A stretch of DNA of 26,094 nucleotides from a virus, in the IMG/VR virus record IMGVR_UViG_3300006030_000095, positions 1 to 26,094 of that record. One strand, 5' to 3'. Each line of letters starts with the position of its first letter. The first letter of the stretch is position 1. Positions 1 to 8,510 of the stretch are shown here, one piece after another. The position numbers were made by a program, and so were the translations under genes. Under the pieces are notes generated by a model that was not told the DNA's origin, made no database searches, and saw only the letters and a program-made list of their open reading frames with translations.

Positions 1-709
1 ATACATCAAAAAGATTGTAGGCAGATTGTGGCGAACGAGGAATGTTAAATACTGTTCCTGTTTTTGAACCACCAGTTCCTCCGTTTCCGCCAGAACCCGC
101 AGCACTAACCCCGTAAGAACCTCCCCCGCCACCACCAGAACCAGCACTTCCAGCAACTCCAAGAGATTTAGCGGCGGCTGCTCCATTGTTTCCATTAGAC
201 CCGTTTGCTGCACTACCAGAAGAGTCTCCTCCTTCTGCTCCTATAAGTCCCGCTTGTCCAATGAGTGTTCCAGAAATAGTTCCGTCTGCTTGTGCTGCTG
301 CACCAGCAGCTCCAGCCGTTCCTCCAGCACCACCTCCGTTTACTCCAGCAGTTGCGGTTGCTCCAGCTCCACCAGCACCACCTGCCCCACCAGTACTTCC
401 GATTGTTCCATTGTTTATTAAATCATTTGAACAAAACACACGAAAGCCATTTGTATCTAATGTAGCCCCGTTATTTACTGTTAGGTTTTCATAAAAAACA
501 TCTGCGGAAAGAGTTGTTGTTCCAGTTACAACCACATCACCTGTAGACCCGTCACCAAATATATTTTGTCTTGTTGCGTCTCGTAAATCTTTTGTACGAA
601 TACCACCGAGGTTTCTTGGGTTCAAGCCAGAAATAGCGTTCTCTAAATCAAGAACTTTTTTCTTTAGCGCTTCTTGGTCGTCTTGTCCAAAAATATCTTC
701 TGGTTCCAT
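1..709 (-). CDS. Glycine-rich tail fibre-like protein, 3' end cut off
   Basis: The reading frame opens at the ATG at 709 and runs off the left edge without a stop, so 236 residues are visible. Residues 1-35 hold a short heptad-like segment (EALKKKVLDLENAISGL) of the kind that trimerises fibre stems. Residues about 55-105 look beta-rich, and from about 105 on the protein is very rich in Gly, Ala, Ser and Asn (GGAGGAGGAG-type runs), as in collagen-like or glycine-rich fibre domains. The ATG directly follows the TAA of the upstream gene (710-712), which suggests translational coupling. Glycine-rich sandwiches are known in phage adhesins and fibres, where they present receptor-binding loops. The fibre role is inferred from composition and position; the C-terminal domain that would settle it is missing. 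Confidence 0.7.
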   Translation of the reverse strand, partial: MEPEDIFGQDDQEALKKKVLDLENAISGLNPRNLGGIRTKDLRDATRQNIFGDGSTGDVVVTGTTTLSADVFYENLTVNNGATLDTNGFRVFCSNDLINNGTIGSTGGAGGAGGAGATATAGVNGGGAGGTAGAAGAAAQADGTISGTLIGQAGLIGAEGGDSSGSAANGSNGNNGAAAAKSLGVAGSAGSGGGGGGSYGVSAAGSGGNGGTGGSKTGTVFNIPRSPQSAYNLFDV

Positions 710-2290
710 TTATTTATACGCAGATGCGTCGTTAATAACCAACTTAAATCCTATAGAAGTAATTTTTGGACTAGAGGTTGTGCTTGAAGTAAGAACTAAT
801 TTTATTCGGAATACTTTTTTATTTGCAAATGCTTTTGTTTTAAATGCTCCGATAGTTCCGCCCGTTGTATTGAAAGAGGTGCCGTCTCCACGGAAAACTT
901 CTGCATAACTTCCATAATCTCCCGCAACAAAACAATCAACATCAGTGCTTGCCACCATTGGATATGTTGTTACGAAAACGTCTGGTAGGTTTTTCATTGT
1001 AAGAGGATTGTTGTCGTCTAGGATAATTGTTTCGTATGTTGCAGACGAACTTCTTGATGGGGAGTTGTTCCCCTCACATCTACAGTGGTCGGCTGTTCCG
1101 TTATCGTAAAATGCTCCGTAGAAGTTTGGTCCCTGAACCATCACTGCGGTTGGTGCGTGTGTTGCATAACTTGTAGTATCAAACCTCTTCGAAAGAACCA
1201 GTGCCATCGGCTTGTCTTGGTCTAGTTGTCCTAATCCATAAATACCCGTCTTATCTGTTTTGTATAGTCCGAAATAAAGGACGTTGTTTTTTCCAGAAAG
1301 CATCTTTGCTGAGGAGATTGGCTGTGTTGATGTTTCTGTTCCAACGTTTGTGATAAGTAGTCCAGGAATTTCAATTGGAACTGCACCAGGGAACGCCCCA
1401 GTGAGTTGGAAAATTCGTGCTTGTCCATTTATAGCACACAAGATTTTAATAGTTTCTCTGTCGTTTACAATCCATTGTGGACCACCCATTGAGATGTTAA
1501 ATGAGTCATCAACCTGTGTTGATTCAGTTAAGTCCCACCAAAAACCCTTAGAAAGATTACTTAGTCTATTTATATTTCGTGCGAGGATAATAGAAACATC
1601 TGAAACGGGAATGATGTCCACCGCCTCCCAGTCTTTTGGTAGAGTAAATGCGTTGTTTGTAAATACTCCGTCTTTGTCTATTTTCGCAATATAGTTACCA
1701 TTACAAATATAAAGTTCCCCAAACATTACTTTCATGGTTGGTCGCATAAACGAACCATTAAGCCCTGTTAGTTGTGAGTTTGAGTCTAGTGAGCCTGATG
1801 CAGACCACGCAGAGCCAGTCCAGCGTTGTTCTGCCGCAGCACCAATGTTATAGCGAGCTACATACCAAGTTGTTGAAGTTCCTTTAATGTAATATAAACT
1901 GTTTGGGTTTGAAGCCTCCGTTGTTCTGAAGTATTGAATAGGAGAAACTACTGTTGCGAGATTGGTTGAGTCTGATGATGTTACGAGTGTCGCAAAAGAA
2001 CCAGGATTATCTGCTCCACCAGAGGCAACAGAAACTATTCTGACCTTACTTGCGGCGGTTTCTTTTCCATAACCATAGACAACATCACTACTATCTGCTG
2101 TATAGGCGTATATTTCCGTAGATGCTGGCATTGAGTCGGTAGAAACGATTTGTTCTGCTTGTATGTAGTCAGCGTTTGAAAAAATATCAATCTCCTCTAT
2201 GTTGTATGCTGCACCAACAACCTTAGACTTATCGTCTCGGACAATTCCGCCATAAAACTTATTTTGGATTTTGATTTTTTCTTGTGCCAT
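710..2290 (-). CDS. Beta-rich phage tail/neck structural protein (526 aa)
   Basis: The 526-residue product is rich in Ser, Thr, Gly and short beta-strand segments, has no membrane segment or signal peptide, and begins with a 'KFYGGI' element followed by alternating hydrophobic strands. Long beta-propeller-like proteins that start in this way occur in short-tailed phages as tail-tube or DNA-stabilising proteins; I infer that kind of role, not a specific homologue. The TAA-t-ATG junction with the upstream gene places an AGGA Shine-Dalgarno-like site in that gene's last codons, about seven bases from this ATG. It lies between small virion-protein genes and the fibre gene, which fits a tail or neck component. 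A receptor-binding or cargo protein remains possible. Confidence 0.6.
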   Translation of the reverse strand: MAQEKIKIQNKFYGGIVRDDKSKVVGAAYNIEEIDIFSNADYIQAEQIVSTDSMPASTEIYAYTADSSDVVYGYGKETAASKVRIVSVASGGADNPGSFATLVTSSDSTNLATVVSPIQYFRTTEASNPNSLYYIKGTSTTWYVARYNIGAAAEQRWTGSAWSASGSLDSNSQLTGLNGSFMRPTMKVMFGELYICNGNYIAKIDKDGVFTNNAFTLPKDWEAVDIIPVSDVSIILARNINRLSNLSKGFWWDLTESTQVDDSFNISMGGPQWIVNDRETIKILCAINGQARIFQLTGAFPGAVPIEIPGLLITNVGTETSTQPISSAKMLSGKNNVLYFGLYKTDKTGIYGLGQLDQDKPMALVLSKRFDTTSYATHAPTAVMVQGPNFYGAFYDNGTADHCRCEGNNSPSRSSSATYETIILDDNNPLTMKNLPDVFVTTYPMVASTDVDCFVAGDYGSYAEVFRGDGTSFNTTGGTIGAFKTKAFANKKVFRIKLVLTSSTTSSPKITSIGFKLVINDASAYK

Positions 2291-2291
2291 A

Positions 2292-2963
2292 TTACATTCC
2301 TACTCCCATTAAACTTAATAGTGGTGTTGCGGCTGGGGGAGAACCTCCTGCTGGCTTAAAAGAAACCATAATAGTACTGAAGTTTGAACTTCCGTCTCCT
2401 GTTACTTGCATTGATTTATTTCCTGCGGGTGTAACTGCCCCGTTGCTATCATAAATAGATGGTGAGTTAAGAATACCAGATGGTCCGTTTACAAATGTTG
2501 AACCCGTACCCGCAGCATCAGTACCATCGTCTGCGTGTGCGAAAAGAATAGTCCAACAATTATCTGCTATGGTTGTTACAGAGGTCGTAAGATTTGCCCC
2601 AGCTCCCGTGTTGGTTGTGTTTGCATCTGGTATTCCAGTAGTCGAAGCGTCTGTGTAAGAAACAGAAGCTCCACCGATTCGTGCGGAGCTACCACTTCGG
2701 GTAAGTACAACATTATTTGTTCCTGTTGCTGGAGAAGCTAAATACCAAACGGTTGTATAAGTACCGTCTGCGTTCAATACCGAAGAACCGACTTTTGTTC
2801 CGTTTGTCCCGTTAAAAGCGGCACTTGTGAAGTTGTCTGAACCAGAGTTTGAATACGCAGACATCCACATAATGTTTCCTGCGACATTATTATGAGCAAA
2901 AGTAAGGGAGGTTACTCCTGCTCCAGACTGTGCTTGTGCTGATGAGTCTCTTGCTATTGCCAT
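2292..2963 (-). CDS. Beta-sandwich, lectin-like virion protein (223 aa)
   Basis: This 223-residue protein consists almost wholly of Ser/Thr/Asn/Gly-rich beta strands (for example TVWYLASPATGTNNVVLT and STIMVSFKPAGG), a pattern typical of jelly-roll or concanavalin-like domains in phage fibres and bacterial surface proteins. It has no signal peptide. The last ten residues (LLSLMGVGM) form a short hydrophobic tail that could pack against a partner. Its start overlaps the end of the upstream gene by ten bases. A decoration or adhesin role is inferred from fold-like composition and from its place between structural genes; no catalytic residues can be recognised. Confidence 0.55.
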   Translation of the reverse strand: MAIARDSSAQAQSGAGVTSLTFAHNNVAGNIMWMSAYSNSGSDNFTSAAFNGTNGTKVGSSVLNADGTYTTVWYLASPATGTNNVVLTRSGSSARIGGASVSYTDASTTGIPDANTTNTGAGANLTTSVTTIADNCWTILFAHADDGTDAAGTGSTFVNGPSGILNSPSIYDSNGAVTPAGNKSMQVTGDGSSNFSTIMVSFKPAGGSPPAATPLLSLMGVGM

Positions 2964-3346
2964 AGGATTTTATTCTTAAATGCCTTATTTATGTCCACAA
3001 CTCCAGTTTCAGTAATCGTGTCGTTTACGATATTCTCTTTTTTAAGTTCTACTGTTTCAAGGGGGTCTGGTGAGTCTATTTTAATTACTGCATCTCCCTC
3101 GATTATCATATATTCATTTTCTCCCAAAAATCCTGATGGGGTATTTACTTTTGGATAGTCTGATGAGTGAAGCCATATGTAGCCTTCTTTTTGTGGTTGT
3201 CCTGCTCCCTGTTTCCCTAAATCTTTATATTCTTTTTCTGAGATTACTTGAACAAAAATAGAACCATCAACAAGAGACTGGAAAGTATGAATATACTGAG
3301 TTCCAACAATATCTCGTTTGGTCAGTTTTTTGTTAAGCGATTTCAT
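2954..3346 (-). CDS. Unknown small virion-region protein (130 aa)
   Basis: I do not recognise this 130-residue protein. It has a basic N-terminus (MKSLNKKLTKRD), a central mixed alpha/beta region with several Trp and Tyr residues, and an acidic stretch around residues 85-105. It has no membrane segment, cysteine pair or known motif. The ATG follows the TAA of the 454-residue gene by one base (TAATATG), so its translation is probably coupled. Its position among structural genes suggests a minor virion or assembly protein. Confidence 0.6.
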   Translation of the reverse strand: MKSLNKKLTKRDIVGTQYIHTFQSLVDGSIFVQVISEKEYKDLGKQGAGQPQKEGYIWLHSSDYPKVNTPSGFLGENEYMIIEGDAVIKIDSPDPLETVELKKENIVNDTITETGVVDINKAFKNKILWQ

Positions 3347-3347
3347 A

Positions 3348-4712
3348 TTAGTCTATAAATCCTGTAATTGTGAGTGAGTGTGTTGTTACTGTTGTTGATG
3401 TGATACAGAGAGCTGTGTTGTCTGTAAGTTTAATTGGATTTTTAAAATTAACAGAAGCTCCTCCGTTTATTGCTGGGTAACACTCCCACTTGACTGTTCC
3501 ACCCGACCCGTCTAGTAAGGTAACATTTCCCGCGGTTGCTCCGTTTGACAAGAAAATATCCGTAATATAAATTGCCACACCCGCTCCTGGTGCAGCCTTA
3601 ATTGAAGCATTGGTTTGGGCTGAGGCATAGTCTACTGAAACATCGAAGAAGCGTGGGTGTTCTGTTGCTACAAATTGTCTTCCCACAAGGTCAGAGATAG
3701 CATTTACTCGGTCTGCTTCTGCTACTGCGGTTTGCGGTGCTGTTCCGTCAAGTTCGTATGCTTTCATACCAATCTTTACTGGATTACCAGAATCTACTGA
3801 GTCGTTTGGTGTTGCTCCACCGATAGCTAAAGCATCAACAGCACTTGAACCAGTTTCGTCTACGAGAGATGAGTCAAGCGTTCCGTCTGTGAGGCGTACT
3901 TTTCCAATATTATTTGTACCCGCTGCTATGGTTAAGATGTCTACCTGTAGGTTTCCGTCTGTATCTGTTTTAATTGTCTGTGCGTTCGTTCCGTCTTGTC
4001 CAGCGATTAAGATACCTTTTGTTGGGGTTGCTGCTCCGTCTGTTGCAACTGTGTCATCAATTAACTGAAGTGCTGTGAGTACTGCTCCGTTTTCTTGAAC
4101 GACAAAAGTTCCGTTATTATCTACTGTTACTGAACCACCCCCGTCTGATATTGTTACCGAGGTTGATGCTGCTGCGATGTCTACTTGTAAGTGTCCTGAA
4201 GCGTCTACATCTGCTCGATTTGCGTCTGTTGCGCCTACGAGCCTTACGAGCTGTCTGCGAGAGGTGTCAATACGAGCCGCACCAGCGTCTCCTTCGTCAA
4301 TCGTATCTGTTCCTGTTTCGTCTGCAACATATCCTTGCATTATTACTTTATCCGTAGCTGGAGTGAATGCTGCATCGTCTGTTTTTACTGTATCGTCAAT
4401 AAGTTCTACTGCGGTTTCAATATCCGTAGTGTCTCCTGCGATAGTTGCGAGGTGGGTTGTTTGTGATTGCTGTTCCGCGAGAGTTGATGCTCCTGTTGGG
4501 AGTGGGAGAGAGGCTGCGGTTACTGCCAAAGATGCGTCAGAAGCAAGAGCAACGGGAATACTGTTTGCTGTTGTTTGCTGCCCACGAACTAGTGGGGATG
4601 CAGCCCCGTCTGCACCGAGGTCTACCTTAATTCTCTGATACTGTACACCAGAAACATCGTCTGTTGCTACGCTTACTCCCGAACCTTCTGTTATTTCTAT
4701 ATTGTCTGCCAT
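3348..4712 (-). CDS. Repetitive phage structural protein (454 aa)
   Basis: The protein starts MADNIEITEGSG, an opening I associate with virion-region proteins of many uncultured tailed phages. It is acidic, very rich in Ala, Thr, Asp and Val, and carries degenerate internal repeats: 'LIDDTV' occurs near residues 103 and 217, each followed by an Asp/Thr-rich stretch, and 'LQVDI' occurs twice. The last 90 residues look like a separate beta domain (GAGVAIYITDIFLSNGATAG onward). This layout suits an extended, repeat-built collar, whisker or decoration protein ending in a globular domain. It lies between a small hydrophobic-centred protein and an unknown protein in the structural operon. The exact function is unknown. 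Confidence 0.65.
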   Translation of the reverse strand: MADNIEITEGSGVSVATDDVSGVQYQRIKVDLGADGAASPLVRGQQTTANSIPVALASDASLAVTAASLPLPTGASTLAEQQSQTTHLATIAGDTTDIETAVELIDDTVKTDDAAFTPATDKVIMQGYVADETGTDTIDEGDAGAARIDTSRRQLVRLVGATDANRADVDASGHLQVDIAAASTSVTISDGGGSVTVDNNGTFVVQENGAVLTALQLIDDTVATDGAATPTKGILIAGQDGTNAQTIKTDTDGNLQVDILTIAAGTNNIGKVRLTDGTLDSSLVDETGSSAVDALAIGGATPNDSVDSGNPVKIGMKAYELDGTAPQTAVAEADRVNAISDLVGRQFVATEHPRFFDVSVDYASAQTNASIKAAPGAGVAIYITDIFLSNGATAGNVTLLDGSGGTVKWECYPAINGGASVNFKNPIKLTDNTALCITSTTVTTHSLTITGFID

Positions 4713-4715
4713 GTT

Positions 4716-4904
4716 TTAATTTTTAGTTATGTTATTATATGTTGCCGTATTCTTTGTTAAAGTTGTATATAGTGTTGAAATGATTGTTGATGAGTATGTA
4801 AGAGCGAGAAGTAGTCCTATTGGCATACCCGCAACAATAAGTCCGTTGTTTTGAACGGTTGTGTAGGTTGCGGTATTTTTAGTTTGTGGTGTCCAGGTTG
4901 CCAT
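4716..4904 (-). CDS. Small protein with KNTATY repeats and a hydrophobic core (62 aa)
   Basis: This 62-residue protein has two copies of the hexapeptide KNTATY (residues 9-14 and 52-57) flanking a hydrophobic segment (about residues 22-46, GLIVAGMPIGLLLALTYSST) long enough to span a membrane. The symmetric layout, with similar Thr/Asn-rich arms on both sides of one hydrophobic stretch, is unusual. A GGAG Shine-Dalgarno-like site precedes the start by about nine bases, and the ATG overlaps the A of the upstream TAA. The hydrophobic segment could be a transmembrane helix or buried virion beta structure. Small genes beside connectors in other phages often encode minor head or tail parts, but no function can be given here. 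Confidence 0.55.
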   Translation of the reverse strand: MATWTPQTKNTATYTTVQNNGLIVAGMPIGLLLALTYSSTIISTLYTTLTKNTATYNNITKN

Positions 4905-5602
4905 TATATATAATCTCCAGTTCTGTGTGCTGGCATTACTGATAATTTAACCGCCTTATTCTTGTCTCCAAAGAAATCGTAAAGCTCTAGTTTTAGGGCC
5001 TCAATTTCACTTCTAATGCGGTCAATCTTTCCAGATGTGTCGTTCACAAACAACCAGTCGTGGGCTGCACCAAGAGAGAGTATTCTGTGAAAGTTTTCTG
5101 CAAAGCCTGGTTCTTGTGTCGTGTCACCAACAACAAATTCGTCAAGCTCTCTTGCGAAGTATAATTTTAATCCTGCGGTTGTGGTTACGCTTGCTGTTGC
5201 GGGTGCTGGTTCAAGCCAAATTGAATTACCAAAAACATAGGCGTATTTTGGCATACCACTTGCTGTTTCTGCGTCTGTTATAGTTCCTTTGATTTGGTCT
5301 CGGTCTACGATTTGTATACGCTTTGAGTTTCCGCCACTATCCTTAACTTCTACGGCGTGTAGCTGGAGAACTCCAGTTGGGAGTGTGTAGTCGTTTTGTC
5401 CGTCTACGAGTGTGGTTGTTGCTATTGGGAGGTCTGTCTGGTTTGAGTCATCAAACTGCCATGCCTTGCTTGCTTTCCAAACCCAAGTTGCCGCCTTGTA
5501 ATACCAGCGGTTCATGTTGCGAGTTAAGTCCGCATTTGAATATGCGGTTGAGTCTGTTCCACAGAGGAAGTGTGTGTCTGATTTAAGGTCGCTATATGTC
5601 AT
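4904..5602 (-). CDS. Probable head-tail connector/adaptor protein
   Basis: This 232-residue protein starts with a helical, Trp-rich region (residues 1-48, RWYYKAATWVWKASKAW), followed by a beta region (VDGQNDYTLP, residues about 67-76) and a C-terminal helical region with alternating charges (residues 180-220). The 'W...W...dg..dY.LP' architecture is common in phage neck or tail-accessory proteins that dock on the portal. It is the first gene after the glycan cassette and is served by its own promoter at 5636-5664, which gives a leader of about 25 bases with no clear Shine-Dalgarno site. The connector role is inferred from layout and gene order; a minor tail protein is the main alternative. 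Confidence 0.6.
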   Translation of the reverse strand: MTYSDLKSDTHFLCGTDSTAYSNADLTRNMNRWYYKAATWVWKASKAWQFDDSNQTDLPIATTTLVDGQNDYTLPTGVLQLHAVEVKDSGGNSKRIQIVDRDQIKGTITDAETASGMPKYAYVFGNSIWLEPAPATASVTTTAGLKLYFARELDEFVVGDTTQEPGFAENFHRILSLGAAHDWLFVNDTSGKIDRIRSEIEALKLELYDFFGDKNKAVKLSVMPAHRTGDYI

Positions 5603-5635
5603 ATCTAGCGGCGTTCAAGACACTCGTTTGTTATA

Positions 5636-5664
5636 ATAATACCAAACTTTCCTGTTTTCGTCAA
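5636..5664 (-). promoter_or_regulatory. Sigma70-like promoter restarting the structural module
   Basis: On the minus strand, TTGACG (5664-5659) and TATTAT (5641-5636) are separated by 17 bases, and TGG before the -10 makes it an extended -10. Each hexamer differs from consensus by one base. It begins directly after the stop codon of the Com-like gene and points at the connector gene starting at 5602. It would let the tail genes be expressed independently of the glycan cassette. Confidence 0.75.
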
Positions 5665-5781
5665 TTAAAAAGAGTTGATGTGCTTACATCTGGGGCACTT
5701 GATTTTAACCTTCCCCTCTCGTGGCCCATCACCCTCAGCGAGTTTCTTGCCACATTTTTTGCATTTTAAATCAACTGGCAT
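5665..5781 (-). CDS. Com-like zinc-ribbon protein (38 aa)
   Basis: This short gene encodes MPVDLKCKKCGKKLAEGDG and continues to a second cysteine pair: C7/C10 and C29/C32 (CPRCKHIN). The pattern CKCGKxLAEG...IKCPRCKxxN is that of the Com family; phage Mu Com is a zinc-binding mRNA-binding protein that activates translation of the mom DNA-modification gene. A good Shine-Dalgarno sequence (GAGG) lies about ten bases before the ATG. The gene overlaps the 3' end of the aminotransferase by 16 bases and closes the glycan cassette. No mom-like gene is visible nearby, so its target here is unknown. Family assignment is confident from the cysteine pattern; the regulatory role is by analogy only. Confidence 0.75.
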   Translation of the reverse strand: MPVDLKCKKCGKKLAEGDGPREGKVKIKCPRCKHINSF

Positions 5782-6665
5782 AGTTTTTCCGCCTCCTCAG
5801 GGCTTATATTAACGGGGAAATAATATCCTTTTGGATAATCTTTTGTTGCCCCACCATACATAGGAAAGGTGGATAGTGGCTTGAACCATTGGCGGACACC
5901 ATACTCAAACAAGTGGTCGTAGTTCTTTTCTGTTGGGAAATCATATACCCACACAACCTCGCTTGGGATTCTTTTTATCTTTTCTGAGTAAATGAGTGCT
6001 ATCTTTTCTCTATTTAAGAGTTCTTTGTTTATTTCCTTTAGGCTCTTGATTGCGAGCTTTGCCTGCGAATCAGTCATGCGATAATTAAAACCAATTTCTT
6101 TATGAAAGTAGTTGTGGTCTTTTCCGAAAGCCATACTTTTAAGGTTGTTTAATCTCTCGGTGAGTTCTGTGTCGTTTGTGGTAATAATTCCACCCTCTTC
6201 CGCGTGAACTATTTTGTTTTTATATAAAGAAAAAACACCAACATCATAAGAGCCCACCTTCTTACCATTCCATTCTGCTCCGTGAGCCTCTGAACAATCT
6301 TCAATCACCCGAAGATTATACTTCTCTGCAATCTCCATTATCTTTCCCATATTACACACCCGCCCGTAAATATGAACCGCCATAATTACTTTTGTTTTTG
6401 GGGTGATGTATTGCTCTATTTTTTCTTCGTCTATATTGAGGTCATCTCTCCAAGGCACAAATACAGGAGTTGCCCCAGTGTATGATACCGCAAAACCACA
6501 CGCTGCCATTGTAAAATCAGGAACGATTACCTCGTCTCCCTTACCAACACCAAGTCCAACAAGTGCAAGGTGTAGTCCCGCAGTCCCAGTATTAACCGAG
6601 ACAGCGTGCTTTGTTCCTATATATTCTGCGAAAAGATTCTCAAGCTCTTTAAAATACCCAACCAT
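5766..6665 (-). CDS. DegT/DnrJ/EryC1/StrS-family sugar aminotransferase
   Basis: This is a PLP-dependent aminotransferase of the type that converts NDP-4-keto-6-deoxy sugars to 4-amino sugars (perosamine-synthase-like). Visible motifs are the cofactor-binding NTGTAGLHLAL (residues 25-35), IEDCSEAHGA (121-130, with D123 expected to hold the pyridine nitrogen), and VFSLYKNKIVHAEEGG, where K151 matches the Schiff-base lysine. The RMTDSQAKL motif typical of the family follows. At 299 residues it is shorter than the usual 360-390: it lacks about 25 N-terminal residues and has a compact C-terminal domain, so activity should be checked. Its start overlaps the end of the dehydratase gene by 17 bases, and the pair is the classic dehydratase-aminotransferase module. 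The amino sugar made is inferred; other 3- or 4-keto substrates are possible. Confidence 0.88.
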   Translation of the reverse strand: MVGYFKELENLFAEYIGTKHAVSVNTGTAGLHLALVGLGVGKGDEVIVPDFTMAACGFAVSYTGATPVFVPWRDDLNIDEEKIEQYITPKTKVIMAVHIYGRVCNMGKIMEIAEKYNLRVIEDCSEAHGAEWNGKKVGSYDVGVFSLYKNKIVHAEEGGIITTNDTELTERLNNLKSMAFGKDHNYFHKEIGFNYRMTDSQAKLAIKSLKEINKELLNREKIALIYSEKIKRIPSEVVWVYDFPTEKNYDHLFEYGVRQWFKPLSTFPMYGGATKDYPKGYYFPVNISPEEAEKLCQLI

Positions 6666-7596
6666 TTTTTTGGTAATCTTTAATCGTTTTTTCTAACGCT
6701 TCTTGAAAAGAGACTTTTGGGCGTACCATAATCGTGCTGTATAGTTTTGTATTATCTGATTGCAGGTGCCAGATTTCCCATGGGCGTACTCTCGCTTCGT
6801 CTACTTCAATAGTAATTTCTTTTCCCATAATCTTGCCAACAAGTTTAGCGATGTCGTATATCTTTATTCCCTCTTCTGAACCCATGTTGTATACTTCTCC
6901 AAATTTACCTCGCTCTAAAAGGTCTACTGCCATACGAACTGCATCCCCCGCGTACTGGAAATCTCTGAATGAATTATTCCCAAGGCGAACAACATTTGAT
7001 TTTGCTACCTGTTGGATGATTTCTGGGATAACGTATGGGTGGGTTTCTCTTTCGCCTAAACAATTGAACTGTCTCATGGCGATAACAGGAGTCCCCGCTT
7101 CCTTGTATCTACATTGTACGAGTGAGTCAATTGCTAATTTTGCTGCCCCGTAAGTAGAGTGTGGAACCGCTGGATATTCTTCGTTTATTTTATGTTCTGG
7201 TGCATCTCCATATATTTCTGCTGAAGACACCTGAAGAATACCCTTAACACCAGCCTCTTGTGCTGCGTTCATAACCAATAACGCACCGCGAGCGTTTATA
7301 TCAAATACGTGGAGTGGTCTTTCAAAAGAAACTGGTATGTATGGTTCTGCTGCGTAATTAAAAACGTAGTCTATCTTATGTTCAAGGAAAATCTTACGAA
7401 GCTGTTCTTCTGAGTGCGTAATATCACACCACATAAACTTTGCCTTTGGATTAACAAATTCCTTTTTCCCAGTTATTAAATTGTCTAGCACGAGCACATT
7501 ACATTGAAAAGAGTTTATCAAATAGTCTACTAGGTGAGAACCCAAGAAACCTGCTCCACCGATAACGCAAACGTTTGATTGTGCTATTTTTCGCAT
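6649..7596 (-). CDS. Extended SDR NDP-sugar dehydratase/epimerase
   Basis: This 315-residue NAD(P)-dependent sugar-nucleotide enzyme has the Rossmann motif GGAGFLGS (residues 13-20), catalytic Y149 and K153 in YGAAK, and SSAEIYG (124-130). A Ser/Thr-x-Glu before the tyrosine loop is typical of 4,6-dehydratases rather than 4-epimerases. The C-terminal RPWEIWHLQSDNTKL resembles the substrate-binding 'RPxEvxxLxxDxsKa' of the GDP-mannose 4,6-dehydratase group. It probably makes the 4-keto-6-deoxy sugar that the overlapping aminotransferase uses. With the phosphomannomutase-like and isomerase-like genes at 19.3-20.7 kb, a GDP- or other NDP-mannose substrate is plausible. UDP-GlcNAc- or dTDP-glucose-type activity cannot be excluded from sequence alone. 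Confidence 0.85.
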   Translation of the reverse strand: MRKIAQSNVCVIGGAGFLGSHLVDYLINSFQCNVLVLDNLITGKKEFVNPKAKFMWCDITHSEEQLRKIFLEHKIDYVFNYAAEPYIPVSFERPLHVFDINARGALLVMNAAQEAGVKGILQVSSAEIYGDAPEHKINEEYPAVPHSTYGAAKLAIDSLVQCRYKEAGTPVIAMRQFNCLGERETHPYVIPEIIQQVAKSNVVRLGNNSFRDFQYAGDAVRMAVDLLERGKFGEVYNMGSEEGIKIYDIAKLVGKIMGKEITIEVDEARVRPWEIWHLQSDNTKLYSTIMVRPKVSFQEALEKTIKDYQKNGWVF

Positions 7597-8510
7597 ATCT
7601 TTTTGTATGTCTTTTTAAGGTTTTTCCACGAATGTTTCGCCCCCCACACCTTTCCTAATCGTGAATATTCTGTTATGTCTTTATCATACCACATATCTAT
7701 GGTTTTTGCAATATCTTCTGGTGTAATAACTGCTGATAAGAAGGGTCTTGCGATAGCTTCTTTTTTGTAACCACTAACGGGAATGAGTAATTCTTTTGGC
7801 AACCAGCTGTTCATTGGAAATCTGTCTGCTGCCATAACTGCCATACCAGAAGCAAAGGCTTCTTGTAGGGGAAGTGATAGACCATTAAACTTCTCTGGGA
7901 AAATAAACACGTCTCCCTCTGACCAAATATCATCAAAGTGCCCTATTCTATATTCAATTCTTGGGTCGTCAATTTGCTTCATCGGGATTTGGCTTCTGAC
8001 GATTAGTTTTATGGGTGACTTTACGTGTTGCATGGCGAGTAGTAGTTCTCTGGTTCCATTTCTACCACCAAGTCCACCATTCCCCGCGTTATGAACAAAG
8101 ACACGAGCCCGTTCTCTTAGTTTCCACTTCACATCAACTGGAATGGGTATGTACTCACTGTTCGGGAAGAATTGTTGGTCTAATTCTGATGGACTAATAA
8201 TAAGGTCTGGTTCGTATGGTAATGGATTTGGTGTGCACTCATACATTGGGATTAAAATAGTTTTTATTCCACGCTCTCTCGCACGCACAATTATTTTCCA
8301 ATCAAAAGCAGACTCAAAAAAGATAAGGGTTGAGCACTGTTCCAAGAGTTCTTCTGTTGATACGTGCTTGTCGTACCACTCATAGTGGTTTTCCCGTGAG
8401 CTATGTGCTCTTATTGACACGAGGTCAATTATTCCATTATCGTAAAATGCCTTAGCTAAATAGCCAAGACCTTGGTCTGTAGCCAAAACAATAGAGCCTA
8501 CTTTTCCCAT
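7584..8510 (-). CDS. GT4-like glycosyltransferase (GT-B fold)
   Basis: This 308-residue retaining-type glycosyltransferase has a C-terminal donor-binding domain with the segment GDVFIFPEKFNGLSLPLQEA followed by FASGMAVMA, which matches the GT4 nucleotide-sugar site (acidic residue, Gly-Leu-Ser-Leu-Pro, then Glu and a small-residue loop). The N-terminal domain (residues 1-130) shows alternating beta strands and helices, and VFVHNAGNGGLGGRNG (about 138-153) is the glycine-rich start of the donor domain. Its start overlaps the GT-D gene by 13 bases, and its end overlaps the dehydratase gene by 13. It probably adds one sugar to a phage-specified glycan. Donor and acceptor are unknown. Confidence 0.83.
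   Translation of the reverse strand: MGKVGSIVLATDQGLGYLAKAFYDNGIIDLVSIRAHSSRENHYEWYDKHVSTEELLEQCSTLIFFESAFDWKIIVRARERGIKTILIPMYECTPNPLPYEPDLIISPSELDQQFFPNSEYIPIPVDVKWKLRERARVFVHNAGNGGLGGRNGTRELLLAMQHVKSPIKLIVRSQIPMKQIDDPRIEYRIGHFDDIWSEGDVFIFPEKFNGLSLPLQEAFASGMAVMAADRFPMNSWLPKELLIPVSGYKKEAIARPFLSAVITPEDIAKTIDMWYDKDITEYSRLGKVWGAKHSWKNLKKTYKKICEK

Noticed and set aside
186-494. Proline/alanine-rich plus-strand reading frame of 102 codons
   Set aside because: It is the antisense of the glycine-rich repeats of the minus-strand fibre gene, which leaves stop-free antisense frames.
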